From: Liolophura sinensis
Taxonomy: Eukaryota > Mollusca > Polyplacophora > Chitonida > Chitonidae
Direction of reading: 5' to 3'
NCBI RefSeq assembly: GCF_032854445.1
Contig: NC_088301.1
Coordinates: forward strand, 21,013,808 to 21,077,807
DNA: 64,000 nt
The translations under genes were made by a program, and so were the position numbers. Below are positions 21,181-35,200 of this stretch, piece by piece. The first letter of the stretch is position 1. Every line of letters starts with the position of its first letter. Below the pieces are notes generated by a model. That model saw only the letters and a list, made by a program, of their open reading frames with translations, was not told the DNA's origin and did not search any database.

Positions 21181-23110
21181 TGGCAAGCATTTATGAAAAT
21201 AAAAACCATTTAAAATCTACACCCTGTATATGTGTCGCATTTAATATATTCACATCACATGTAGAACTAAAAAATACCTAAAACATCAGTGCAAACACAT
21301 TCTTGTTACATCTGATGGGTGAAAAGTTACAGAGAAAAGGTACGAAAACAAATAAATAAATACATGTACAATGAAACCAAAATGTGATCATTGAATTCAT
21401 GATAAAAAATCAAACTTGTGTACAATGTTGCAGAGTGCAGCCTGCCTTCTGACATTTGTTCGACATATATGTATACAAAAAACAATCAGCTGATACATAA
21501 AGTAAACATTACATTGCTTCATAAGCCCAAGTCCAATATGCAGCTTTGTGGTACAATTATCTTCAATTTGTTGTGTTCTTGTACACCTGTACACACAGGC
21601 ATAAGGCTTCCGCATAATTATTTACCTGTATATAATCATCTATACCACCTGAACGTGCACAGACAAATACATGTACAATACAAGCATTGTGAAAAAGTTA
21701 AATTCTTTATAGACATATGAATATGTGAATGATCATGTAAAAAAAAAAACAAAAACAAAAAAAACACCCTAATCGGTGTAGGCAAACAATTTTTTATGAG
21801 TGACTTCAAACTGCTATAAAAAAGAATCACCAACCAATGAAACGGAGCTGAGAAAAAGATCATCACACTTCACCCCTGGCAGTTTTTCGTGCTTTTTGCT
21901 CTTTTATCATTGTTCTGTATCAGGTATAACTGGTATAAGGAAAAATCTCGATCAAAAACATTCATTTTACAGTCATAGTTTTGTCTCTTTCACCACTACA
22001 TAACTACAAGTATAAAATGATCTTAATAGGTACACCCCCCTCCCACTACACCCACCCCACCCACCCAAACCAACCAACCAACCGCCCACTCACTGCTCAC
22101 CCACCCACCCACTCACCCACCCAAAAGGTAAAACATGCGGAGGGTGGTATACAGGGGAATTGAAATCCAAACTACATGTACCCATGTACATGTACTGTCC
22201 AATGGCTTTCTGTAAACACTAGTCCAGATCATGTCAGTATAATTTCAGCTATATATATATAGGCATATTTAAAATATGTATTTTTGTTATTTTTTGGTGG
22301 ATCTATATGACATGTATTAGCTGTTATCAAAAAGCCATCAGCAGTGGTCTGGTCCACGTCTGCTCAAAGATGCCCTCCTCTTCCTCCCCCAATTAAAAAG
22401 CCTCTACCGTTATTCAACCAGGGATACATCAATGTAGACATAAAGATTTTGCAAGATTAACACTTTCACGACTCAAATTCATCAAAAAATATTGACACAA
22501 AATGGAAATATATATGATAGCATAATTGTGTCATTATGCCAGTCATATTTCACCGGAATAAAGCCAAGTATGTCTGCAAACTGTACCTTTGCCCATTGTG
22601 CCTTATGATGATGATGACAGTTGTATGTAACTCTGGTCAGTGCAACCATTCAGCAATATGTGAATATAAATAAACAGGAAATTTCATTGCACTGTTCATT
22701 CTGTAAATACTGATATCAATATAAATACATTTTGCTTAATTCAAAGCTGAATAAATGTTGGAGTTTCAGTCTTATTCTTCTAAAACGCACATGTACAATG
22801 TGTTTGATACAGCGTTGTTCTAATGTAGGCCACTAAGGAAACAGTAAATCATGTAAATTTTTTATATGAATATGTATGTATATATGTACATGTAGTTAGA
22901 ACATCTTGGGGAGGTCAGTTGTATCTGTTAACGCTTTCAAGGTCTGCCTATAAACCCAGTGGCAGACTTATGGGGGAACTTTCACGTCAGGTGCTTAAAT
23001 CCCTTTTCAGGAAAAATCTTTAAAGTTCTGTGACGGTTGCCCCTGATACTGAGTGTGGAGAAAGGGCCAGTCTTTCAGGTGCCGATGTGGAGTTGGCCTC
23101 CTGGAGATTT
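21181..23110. other. Presumed 3' UTR / downstream region of DHCR24
   Basis: No further exon or ORF was recognised. It holds A-rich runs near 21740-21770 and a CCCACC/CCAACC simple repeat near 22028-22125. Many short TACATGTA words occur. The 3' UTR probably starts at 23110 and runs leftwards. Confidence 0.45.
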
Positions 23111-23264
23111 TTATTCACGAGCCTTTCTGCTCACTTTATCGTAGACCTCTGGGAACGCTGTGGTACACTGGAGCCTCTTTCTCATTTTGTCGTACAAGGA
23201 ATGGTCGAACATGTCGCGGAACTCCTCCCTGGTCATGTAAGAGTCAGCATACAACATCTGGAAT
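23111..23264 (-). CDS. DHCR24: DHCR24 exon 8 (residues 473-523 and stop)
   Basis: Encodes [20 protein letters not shown], then [11 protein letters not shown] and [14 protein letters not shown] before TAA at 23113-23111. The C-terminus has the length and ending expected for the family. Confidence 0.96.
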
Positions 23265-26200
23265 CTGAGGCAGATGTAATAAAATCTTAATAAAATGAAC
23301 CAATATTACTGCTACATGTAACTGGGACATGAATTAGTAAAAGAAAGCTGAGGTTCGAGACAGCACTGGAGAAGTGCTGATTACATCAGCCATATAGAAT
23401 TTAAAAGCTCTCGATGGGAGTTGATTGTGCTACTAACAGTATAAGCTGAATTGGCATTTCATGAATCCTGTTCACCCATTAGGGTTTAGGCAAGACATTA
23501 GGGGACACAAATCGCGGCTAAGAGGTGGTGAATGAATCATTACATGTACCATAGTGGTCATAGCATCTGGAATAAGCTGAAGATTTATGGTGGTTCAGAC
23601 AGAACATACCGAAGGTTTGTGATGGTCCAGACAGAAAATACTGAAGGTTTGTGGTGGTTCAGACAGAACATACCAAAGGTTTGTGGTGGTTCAGACAGAA
23701 CATGCTGAAGGTTTGTGGTGGTTCAGACAGAACATGCTGAAGGTTTGTGGCAGTTAAGACAGACAATGCTGAAGGTTTGTGGTGGTTCAGACAGAACATG
23801 CTGAAGGTTTGTGGCAGTTAAGACAGAATATGCTGAAAATTTGTGGTGGTTAAGACAGAGCATGTTGAAGGTTTGTGGTGGTTCAGGGGGAACATGCTTA
23901 AGGTTTATAAGAAAACAGGCCTAGGCCAACATTATATGTGGATGAGTACTTTCTCTGTCAAGAACAGCTAGTTCTCCCCGACAAAAACTGTAGCATAGAG
24001 GCATACAGTAAAACTAAGGGGTTTGCAATAGTGCGAACACGCAGGTACGCATGTACCAGTGCAATCTCAATACGGCACGCACAGATATGAGCATGCATTT
24101 TGTGAAGCTTTCTACATAAACTGTATGGTACACATGTAGCTGATTGTCAACACTCAGACGTGTACTGAACTTACCCATTCACACTTCGGACGAATGCCTC
24201 AATGGCCCTTGTAGAAGGGATAGTGGAGAACCTGGGGGACTTAGGGGTACCATACGCGCCGATGTCTACATACATCTGACCTTCACCTGAAGCAGGGTGC
24301 ACCATGCCGGGCAGACTGGGCAGGTAGAAAGGGCACAGCCAGAGAGGGTACAACTGAAACATGTTATAGCCAAGACATTGATATGTCATCATGTTTGCTG
24401 AAGAATCGAAATTGACCATTTATTGATTGCAGTACATTTTTTTCTGGTAAAATATATAATATTTTGAAAAAGAAAATGGTGTTTTTTCTCACCTATCAGG
24501 TATACATGTAACTATATGTAGAGAGATAGTCATTTTCAAATGTGGATGTTGATTAATCATTGCTGAGATTGGTTAGCAGTGGAGATATGAGATCCTAAGT
24601 TTAAAGGTGTCTACAATGTACAACTCCGCAGCTCCGGGTAAAACAGGCTTCTCAGAAAATCCCGTCATTTATTTCACTCGAGTAAAATCAGATGTTTTCT
24701 AAACCTTATCAACTGACCCACAGTGACTTTTGATTTCTTTAATTCACAACATTAGCACATTGCTTAACTTACATTTAACTCTTTGTGGAAGCATTGCAGA
24801 GACTCGTCCAGTTTGTCCATACGAACCAACATGTCCTGAATGACCTGGTGTTTCTCATACATCCGCTTGATTGTCTCCCCTTGGGTTAGTTTCAGCAAGG
24901 AAATTTTCGGAGGAACCATCCAGCCAAAAAGGTAACGGAAAAGCGGGTGGTTTCCAAAAGGTATGATGTCCTATGGAATGACAATCAGGGTAAAACAATG
25001 TCGTATGCATAGTTTCTAAAACGAAATATTACGCCTTTTAATTATCACAATAAACAATATCCTAATCAGTTATACCTGTATGTATAATATACAATACATG
25101 AAAAAAATGACTAAATTTTTGGAATTATTTGATTGCTTTGATTATTTTTATATGTTAAAATGAATAATTTAATTTAACTTATTGTAAGATCTAAAAAGTA
25201 TGCCAAATTGAAAATCTATATTTTATTCATCCTGGTATATGTGTACTCTAATCTGTGCTGAAACACCACCTGGTAACTAAGACAACCCAGACACGTTAAA
25301 GTCCAAACTACCTGGAGTTCCCAGAAGATGCTCTTGGTATGGCGATGGTAGTAGTGACGCAGTGGCAGATACTCCACCCCAGGGCCGCTCTCCAGGAACG
25401 ATTCCACGTGCTTGAAAAACCATGGCTTCCAAAACTTACCAATGGGATTTACCTGAAAGAGGATAAATGCATTTCTGGTGAGTATCAAAAACAGAAACTT
25501 TAAACACCTTTCAAAAGCTGAGTAAGTCATTAGCATAAGAAACTAAAGTTAACACAAACACTGACACCATGTAAGAAACTGTTATCCATAAAAGTTTTGG
25601 CCTCTCTGTCCGTACATGCCTGCGCAAGCTGTGGATGGTCGCGCGTTTCCATCAGGTTATGCCCAGTTTCGACCCACCATAGTACTGGCTGCTGTTGTAT
25701 AAGTGAAATATTTCTCTGTACGGCATAAAACACAAATCATCTAAATAAATAAATAAATCTTTTGATCTGAGTTTATGGTCATAAATAAATACCCTGCACC
25801 AAGTGAAAATACATGTGCAGTGTCCACTAAGTCAAAGTTTCATTTCTGCTTTGAAAACATTGATCCGTATGTCAAAATGCAAGGGTTTATATATACCTGC
25901 CCAAATTATGAAAAAACATACGGTAGCTTCTGAATGAATTTTGAACATACACGTATCAATTCAGGTGTCTGTTAAGTTTCAGCCATACCTTATTCAAATT
26001 AACGTCGTCCGTCATGTTTGCTGTCATGACAACAGCTTTATTTCTGGAGTAAACCAAACACTCCACAAACTGATTGTCAGATCGCTTCTCAGTTTCTTCT
26101 TCAAACTTCTTGATCATGTCGTCCTTGGAATGAACAGGGAAGTATTCCAGTTTGACATACTTTTTGGCAGGTATGATTCTCAGCTCCGCTGACACCAGGA

Positions 26201-29200
26201 AGCCCAGGGTTCCATATGACCAAGGTACAGAATAGAACAGGTCAGGATTTTCTGTCTGATAAGAAAATTATGAATGATGATAAATACAGCTACATGTAGT
26301 CCTTGATTGTCAAATAAAGTATCTTACAAGTAAAAGTGTAATGGTTGAAGGATTTGACGACATGGGTGACACCAGGATTCGAACTCGGGTCTCAGTAGCC
26401 CAAGTGACGTCAGAGTTCCTAGATACCATCAGTATGGTTCATACAGCCCACCATAGTAATCAAATATTTGAATGCCTTTCAACACTCAAAAATCTTAACA
26501 AATAAATGAAAGCATTTTTACACATAGTTTTCACTTGCCTGTATGTTAAACCTTACTTCATATTTTAGCTTTCTTTTACTTTAAAAATACACAAAATTAT
26601 TTTCCCCTGGGGGCTTCACCCCTAGACAAGCTAGTCCCCCTCCAGGAATTAGCTCTTGTGAACGCATGGTCACGTTGTCGGCTGTCAGCACTAGTTCCCC
26701 CAGAATCTCAGATGTCCCTGTGGACACTTTGTCACACTATCAGCACTACTTCCCTCAGATGTCAGATGTCTTGCCTATGAACACCTGGTCACACAGTCAA
26801 CTCTCAGCACTAGTTCCTCCAGACTGTCAGATGTCTAACCTGTGCACATCTGCTTACACTGTCAACTGTCAGCACGAGTTCTCTCAGATTGTCAGGTGTC
26901 TTACCTGTGAACATCTGGTCACAATGTCAGCTGTCAGCAGTCGGCACTGGTTCCCTGAGACTGTCATATGTCTTGCTTGTGAATACCTCGTCTGTCATCT
27001 GTCATCCTCACACTGTCTTACCTTTGAACACCTGGTCACACTGTCAGCTGTCAGCACTGGTTCCCTCAGACTGTCATATGTCTTGCTTGTGAATACCTCG
27101 TCTGTCATCTGTCATCCTCACAGTGTCTTACCCTTGAACACCTGGTCACACTGTCAGCAGTCAGCACTGGTTGCCTCAGACTGTCATATGTATTGCTTGT
27201 GAATACCTTGTCTGTCATCTGTCATCCTCATAGTGTCTTACCTTTGAACACCTGGTCACACTGTCAGCAGTCAGCACTGGTTCCCTCAGACTGTCATATG
27301 TCTTGCTTGTGAATACCTCATCTGTCATCTGTCATCCTCACAGTGTCTTACCTTTGAACACCTGGTCACACTGTCAGCAGTCAGCACTGGTTCCCTCAGA
27401 CTGGCATATGTCTTGCTTGTGAATACCTCGTCTGTCATCTGTCATCCTCACAGTGTCTTACCCTTGAACACCTGGTCACACTGTCAGCTGTAAGCTGTCA
27501 GCACTGGTTCCCCCAGAATCTCAGATGTCCCTGTGAACACTATGTCACACTATCAGCACTAGTTCCCTCAGATGTCAGATGTCTTACCTATGAACACCTG
27601 GTCACACAGTCAGCACTCAGCACTACTTCCTCCAGACTGTCAGATGTCTAACCTGTGCACACCTGCTTACACTGTCAACTGTCAGCATGAATTCTCTCAG
27701 ATTGTCAGGTGTCTAACCTGTGCACATCTGCTTACACTGTCAACTGTCAGCACGAGTTCTCTCAGATTGTCAGGTGTCTTACCTGTGAACATCTGGTCAC
27801 AATGTCAGCTGTCAGCAGTCGGCACTGGTTCCCTGAGACTGTCATATGTCTTGCTTGTGAATACCTCGTCTGTCATCTGTCATCCTCACACTGTCTTACC
27901 TTTGAACACCTGGTCACACTGTCAGCTGTCAGCACTGGTTCCCTCAGACTGTCATATGTCTTGCTTGTGAATACCTCGTCTGTCATCTGTCATCCTCACA
28001 GTGTCTTACCCTTGAACACCTGGTCACACTGTCAGCAGTCAGCACTGGTTGCCTCAGACTGTCATATGTATTGCTTGTGAATACCTTGTCTGTCATCTGT
28101 CATCCTCATAGTGTCTTACCTTTGAACACCTGGTCACACTGTCAGCAGTCAGCACTGGTTCCCTCAGACTGTCATATGTCTTGCTTGTGAATACCTCATC
28201 TGTCATCTGTCATCCTCACAGTGTCTTACCTTTGAACACCTGGTCACACTGTCAGCAGTCAGCACTGGTTCCCTCAGACTGGCATATGTCTTGCTTGTGA
28301 ATACCTCGTCTGTCATCTGTCATCCTCACAGTGTCTTACCCTTGAACACCTGGTCACACTGTCAGCTGTAAGCTGTCAGCACTGGTTCCCCCAGAATCTC
28401 AGATGTCCCTGTGAACACTATGTCACACTATCAGCACTAGTTCCCTCAGATGTCAGATGTCTTACCTATGAACACCTGGTCACACAGTCAGCACTCAGCA
28501 CTACTTCCTCCAGACTGTCAGATGTCTAACCTGTGCACATCTGCTTACACTGTCAACTGTCAGCATGAATTCTCTCAGATTGTCAGGTGTCTTACCTGTG
28601 AACATCTGGTCACAAAGTCAGCTGTCAGCAGTCGGCACTGGTTCCCTGAGACTGTCATATGTCTTGCTTGTGAATACCTCGTCTGTCATCTGTCATCCTC
28701 ACACTGTCTTACCTTTGAACACCTGGTCACACTGTCAGCAGTCAGCACTGGTTCCCTCAGACTGTCATATGTCTTGCTTGTGAATACCTCGTCTGTCATC
28801 TGTCATCCTCACAGTGTCTTACCCTTGAACACCTGGTCACACTGTCAGCAGTCAGCACTGGTTCCCTCAGACTGTCATATGTCTTGCTTGTGAATACCTC
28901 GTCTGTCATCTGTCATCCTCACAGTGTCTTACCCTTGAACACCTGGTCACACTGTCAGCAGTCAGCACTGGTTCCCTCAGACTGTCATATGTCTTGCTTG
29001 TGAGTACCTCGTCTGTCATCTGTCATCCTCACAGTGTCTTACCTTTGAACACCTGGTCACACTGTCAGCAGTCAGCACTGGTTCCCTCAGACTGGCATAT
29101 GTCTTGCTTGTGAATACCACGTCTGTCATCTGTCATCCTCACAGTGTCTTACCTTTGAACACCTGGTCACACTGTCAGCTGTCAGCACTAGTTCCCCCAG

Positions 29201-32200
29201 AATCTCAGATGTCCCTGTGAACACTATGTCACACTATCAGCACTAGTTCCCTCAGATGTCAGATGTCTTACCTATGAACACCTGGTCACACAGTCAGCTC
29301 TCAGCACAAGTTCCTCCAGACTGTCTGATGTCTAACCTGTGCACACCTGCTTACACTGTCAACTGTCAGCACGAGTTCTCTCAGATTGTCAGGTGTCTTA
29401 CCTGTGAACATCTGGTCACAATGTCAGCTGTCAGCAGTCGGCACTGGTTCCCTGAGACTGTCATATGTCTTGCTTGTGAATACCTCGTCTGTCATGTGTC
29501 ATCCTCACAGTGTCTTACCTTTGAACACCTGGTCACACTGTCAGCATTCAGCACTGGTTCCCTCAGACTGTCATATGTCTTGCTTGTGAGTACCTCGTCT
29601 GTCATCTGTCATCCTCACAGTGTCTTACCTTTGAACACCTGGTCACACTGTCAGCATTCAGCACTGGTTCCCTCAGACTGTCATATGTCTTGCTTGTGAG
29701 TACCTCGTCTGTCATCTGTCATCCTCACAGTGTCTTACCTTTGAACACCTGGTCACACTGTCAGCATTCAGCACTGGTTCCCTCAGACTGTCATATGTCT
29801 TGCTTGTGAGTACCTCGTCTGTCATCTGTCATCCTCACAGTGTCTTACCTTTGAACACCTGGTCACACTGTCAGCATTCAGCACTGGTTCCCTCAGACTG
29901 TCATATGTCTTGCTTGTAAGTACCTCGTCTGTCATCTGTCATCCTCACAGTGTCTTACCTTTGAACACCTGGTCACACTGTCAGCATTCAGCACTGGTTC
30001 CCTCAGACTGTCATATGTCTTGCTTGTGAGTACCTCGTCTGTCATCTGTCATCCTCACAGTGTCTTACCTTTGAACACCTGGTCACACTGTCAGCATTCA
30101 GCACTGGTTCCCTCAGACTGTCATATGTCTTGCTTGTGAGTACCTCATCTGTCATCTGTCATCCTCACAGTGTCTTACCTTTGAACACCTGGTCACACTG
30201 TCAGCATTCAGCACTGGTTCCCTCAGACTGTCATATGTCTTGCTTGTGAGTACCTCGTCTGTCATCTGTCATCCTCACAGTGTCTTACCTTTGAACACCT
30301 GGTCACACTGTCAGCATTCAGCACTGGTTCCCTCAGACTGTCATATGTCTTGCTTGTGATAATCTCGTCACTCACACTGTCAGCTGAAGCATTATTTGTT
30401 TGTGTCTTACCCTTGAACACCTGGTCACACTGTCAGCTGTCAGCACAAGTTCCTTCAGACTGTCACATGTTTGTTTTGACCTCCTCAAACTGAGTAGCTG
30501 GCACTATTTGTCCAGGGGTCTTACCTTTGAACACCTGGTGACACTACCATCAGCCAAAACCAGTTCAAAGCTGACACAACAGTGTTGGAACAGGCCATAC
30601 TTGTGGGAAGATGTCTCTATTCCTACACCCATAATCAGCCCACCTGGCAACACAAAATATTGATACACATATAAAATAATGTTTAATTGCAATTAACTGT
30701 CACATAATTATTATCCTATCAGTGAGTGACCATGTAACAAATTAATATCCTGCAAAAAACCCATCACTTCAGCGCAGAGAGACAAAGTACTGACAAATCA
30801 CTTCCGAGGCATCACTGTTTTCACAGCCGCACAAACAGAGATGACCAAGTGAACAGGCAGATATGACCTCTGCTGCAGGATGCTGGAATATACAAGTCCC
30901 CAATGTGCTTGAAGTAGATTGCCTCATGCTCGAAAGCGTAAATGATACCAGCGTGGGTACACTACTTGATCTTAAGTTGAGAAGATTAGTAATTTCATTA
31001 GCTCGACGTGCGAGTAGAAATGTTCACCTGCTAATAATGAAATATTAGGCTCAGGATCACAGGGCTCTGCTCGAGATCTTAGTTGAACTGAGAGAAAATA
31101 CCTGCTTTAGTGAGCAGCTAGTTTTATAGTCATTTTAGACCCCATTCACAAGGGTGTATAAATGTTAACTGCTGAATCATTAGAAAAACACTTCTGAAAA
31201 TGTAGGCAAGAAAAGATACTGACTAGTACATTGGCAACACGCATTGCTATGAGCCGGTGCATTTGACTCAGAAAAAGGTAAACAGAAAAAAATTTCCTCC
31301 ACCTGGGCTGTATTCCTCACGTGTTTCAGCAAATGAATTAGCTTATCTAAGGCAGCTTGACCAATCGGAGGCCTGGAATTTTCTCAGAGTTGTGATAAAG
31401 CGACACCACTCACCCACAGTGAGATCATCTAACTCAGGGAGTACCGGCAGAGTCCAGCCCAGGGGATTGAGGGTGGCTGTGATTTGCCCCATGGTGGTCA
31501 ATGGCTCCACGCGGACAATCTGCCGGTTAGCGTCCATGTCCAGTATGTCCACTAGGTTCACCTGAATCTTCTGGAAGGTTTTCTTGTACACAGCGTTTCT
31601 CAGGCAAACATTCATCCAGCCGGGACGAGCCGTGCACATGTAAGAACGAGCACCACCATCCCTCCATTGTCGTACCTGGTAATCACATGACAGACTTCAG
31701 TCTTAACAACAAATTAGTTGTTTAACGTTACCTGTACCTTAATAATATTTATGCAGCTGTGTTCATTGGGATCATCGAGCACTCAGAGCTGACCTCATTA
31801 AGTAAATGGCTAAATATGTTGAAACATACATACATGAAGTAAAAAATATGACCAACCATCCACTGGTCGATAAGTGAGAATTTTTTTTATTGGTCTGGCT
31901 AATGCATGAGAAGGTAAGGATTTCAAACAAACGGACAAAGAGAAATAAAATTTAAGAAAAAAAAAAAACAAACAAAATTCTAATAAAAGCTTTCAAGAGA
32001 GTAAATTTCCCTTCTTTGGCTGGCTTACATCCAACAAATATATTTATATTTATAAATATAACCTGACAAAGAGAAAATTTTTTTTAGAAAAACAACAAAA
32101 TTCTAATAAAAGCTTTCAAGAGAGTACAGGGCCCGTTTTTAGTTCGCTTACATCCAACGAATATATTTTAAATGATGGCCTAATGAGCTATGCTGGGGTG

Positions 32201-35200
32201 TTCTTATGAGTCAGGCAATGGTAGAAATTTTCACATTTCAGAAATACTCTGTGGAACACAAGATTTTGGATATTAAATCTTCACTTTAAATTAAAAGTAC
32301 CGATATGTATAATATTAATAGGATATGGTCACAATGTTATTTGAAGATTGTTTATTATTTTGCATACATGTCACAATGGCAAAGTTTACTCGTATTAGAT
32401 CTCATGGCTTTCATTCATGTCTTATATACTAATTAGTTAAACCATGTTAAAAATTTAGCAAATGTAGTATATGGATACAAATTTTTTTTGCATATCTCAG
32501 ACTTCAGTGGCCTATTGGTTGGAGCATATGCCTTTAAGTTGGGAGACCCGGGATCAAACCCAAGTCTGGCTCTACCAAAGACTGTTAAAGTCGTAATTGC
32601 TGTGGTCTTTCTTGGCGCTCAACACGAAGAGGTTAGAGCAAGGAAACAGGACTGTTAGTTAGTATAATATGACTGGGTGGGGTGTCATGTCTGGTGTCTT
32701 AGGCATGATTCTCCAGTGGTGTCAGCACTTTGGTTACATGAACTCACACTGCCACAAGAACACACAGTATATGTACACACACCTAACGATGACTCCTCAT
32801 CATGTGGCTGAAAAATTGACTGATAAGTACGATTTTAAATGCCATTCATTCATTCATTCATTCGTCTTAGGGCACCCCCTCAACAAAACCAAAATACAGA
32901 GCCATCTCCCTATATAACCGAGTGTCTATCAGTTTGAAAAGCATGGTCAGATGACCTTTTTTTCCCCCTTTGTATTCATCTCAGGTGATTTCTTTTAGAA
33001 AGTCATATAAGTACCACTCCTCTTTTTACCTGTGTGTAATAAGGACTAGTCCAACATTAAAGGCAATGTTGGGAAAAACTTCTTGTGGCATATTTAGGTG
33101 TACACGCACCTAAACACCAGTTATATGTACACGAATACATTTTAATACATTTATCTCTTTTTTAAAAAAATTTCAAAAATAATTTAATTTTTTTTTTTTT
33201 TTTATGCGAACAGTTTTCAGTTGTCCATCTGATGAACCTTACTTCATGATTTAAAGATTTCTTTCACTGAGTACTGAGGGCCAATAAGAACAATCTCCGG
33301 GCATTATTTGCTCCCTACAAATGACACAAATAAGTCTAATAAATTTTTTTTTTTTTTTTTTTTTTGATTGGTGTTTTACGCCGTACTCAAGAACATTTCA
33401 CTTATACGACGGCGGCCAGGATTATGGTGGGAGGAAACTGGGCAGAGCCCGGGGGAAACCCACGACCATCCGCAGGTTGCTGGAAGACCTTCCCACGTAC
33501 GGCCGGAGAGGAAGCCAGCATGAGCTGGACTTGAACTCACAGCGACCGCATTGGTGAGAGACTGCTGGGTCATTACGCTGCGCTAGCGCGCTAACCAACT
33601 GAGCCACGGAGGCCCCAAATAAGTCTATACTCAGTGTGTGCATATTGCCCTGTTTGGTATTAAGTCTTAAATATATCTGTCTGGCTTTTGGTACCATATG
33701 TAACATGTTTATGCTGGCACACGCACAGGTAGATGTGGGGGCTACCTTGGTATGTATGCACCTGTAATCAAGGTGATGAGCCATTGATCCATCTCTTCAC
33801 CCACCCAGATAAGATTAACTAAGGTACAAAGGTATGTAGTTATGGGGTACATAACAGCTACGCATGTATGGACATGATGAAAGTTTTGACAGCTCAGCCA
33901 GCACCTGTTACCCGCTCTCTCAAGCAGGTGAGGCTAAGGCGAGTGGTTCTATTTGGGTTAGCAGGTGAACAGGTCAAGGCAAACAGTAAACAGTCAATAT
34001 TCTGAAGATCAACAACTGAGTATCAAAATCCGAGCTGATAGACCACCTGAAGATCTGTGCCCAGTTAGAGATCACGTAAACTATTCAGTTAGTATGAAAT
34101 TAAGTTCTTTATGCCACATAGTGTGTATGGTGCAATCCATCCATCTTTAATAAAACCCAAATCAGTCACACTGCCATATCTACTTCTGTACTGAATTTCC
34201 CTCTCAGTCTATATGGCATACCCCTCCCTGTCTCTTTGCATGCTGTACCCGACCCTGTCTGCATGTTGTACTCCCACCCTCTCTCTCTGTCTCTTTTGCA
34301 CTGCCATTCTACATATATCTATTTCCCTACTGTCTGTTTGTCTGCCCTTACTCCACCCTGTTTGTCTGTATGCTATGCCCCACCCTGTCCATTTGTCTGC
34401 ATGCTGCATTTCCACCCGTCTGTTTGACTGTATGTTGTATCCCCACCATCTGTTTGTCTGTATGCTGTACCCCAGCCTGTCTGTTTGTCTGTATGCTGTA
34501 CTCCCACCCTGTCTGTACTACCACCCTGTCTGTTTGTCTGTATGCTGTACCCCCACCCTGTCTGTATGCTCTACACCAACCTGTCTGCTTGTCTGTATGC
34601 TGTAACCCCACCCTGTCTGTTTGTCTGTTTGCTGTACCCCCACCCTGTCTGTTTGTCTGCTTGCTACTTTGTCTGCCTATTTGTCTGTACCCCCACCCTG
34701 TCTATCAGTCTGTATGCTGTACCCCACCGTGTCTTTATGTCTGTATGCTGTACCCCCACCCTCTCTGTTTGTCTGTATGCCGTACCTGACCCTGTCTGTA
34801 TGCTGTACCCTGACACTGTCTCTCTGCCTTTTTTGCACCCCCATTATCTATCCTCTTGCTGTCTTTTTGTCTGCCCTTACTCCACCCTGTTTGTCAGCAT
34901 GCTATGCCCCACCCTGTCTGTCTGTATGCTGTACCCCCATCCAGTCTGTCTGTATGCTGTATCCCCAACTTTCTGTTTGTATGTTGTATCCCCCACCCTG
35001 TCTGCTGTACCCCCAATCCACCCTGTCTCTATGCTGTACCCCATCCTGCCGGTCTGTATGTTGTACCCTACCCTGCCTGTCTATATGCTGTACCCCCATC
35101 CTGTCTGCCGGTCTGTATGTTGTACCCTCAGCTTGTCTGTCTGTATGCTGTACCCTCACTCTCCCTACTGTACCCTATGCTGTCTGCCGTATCCCCAGCC

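Noticed and set aside
26666-29699. Family of 67-178 codon ORFs ([14 protein letters not shown] type) that looks like a multigene cluster
   Set aside because: All lie within the ~110-bp DHCR24 intron array on the antisense strand and are frames of one repeat unit.
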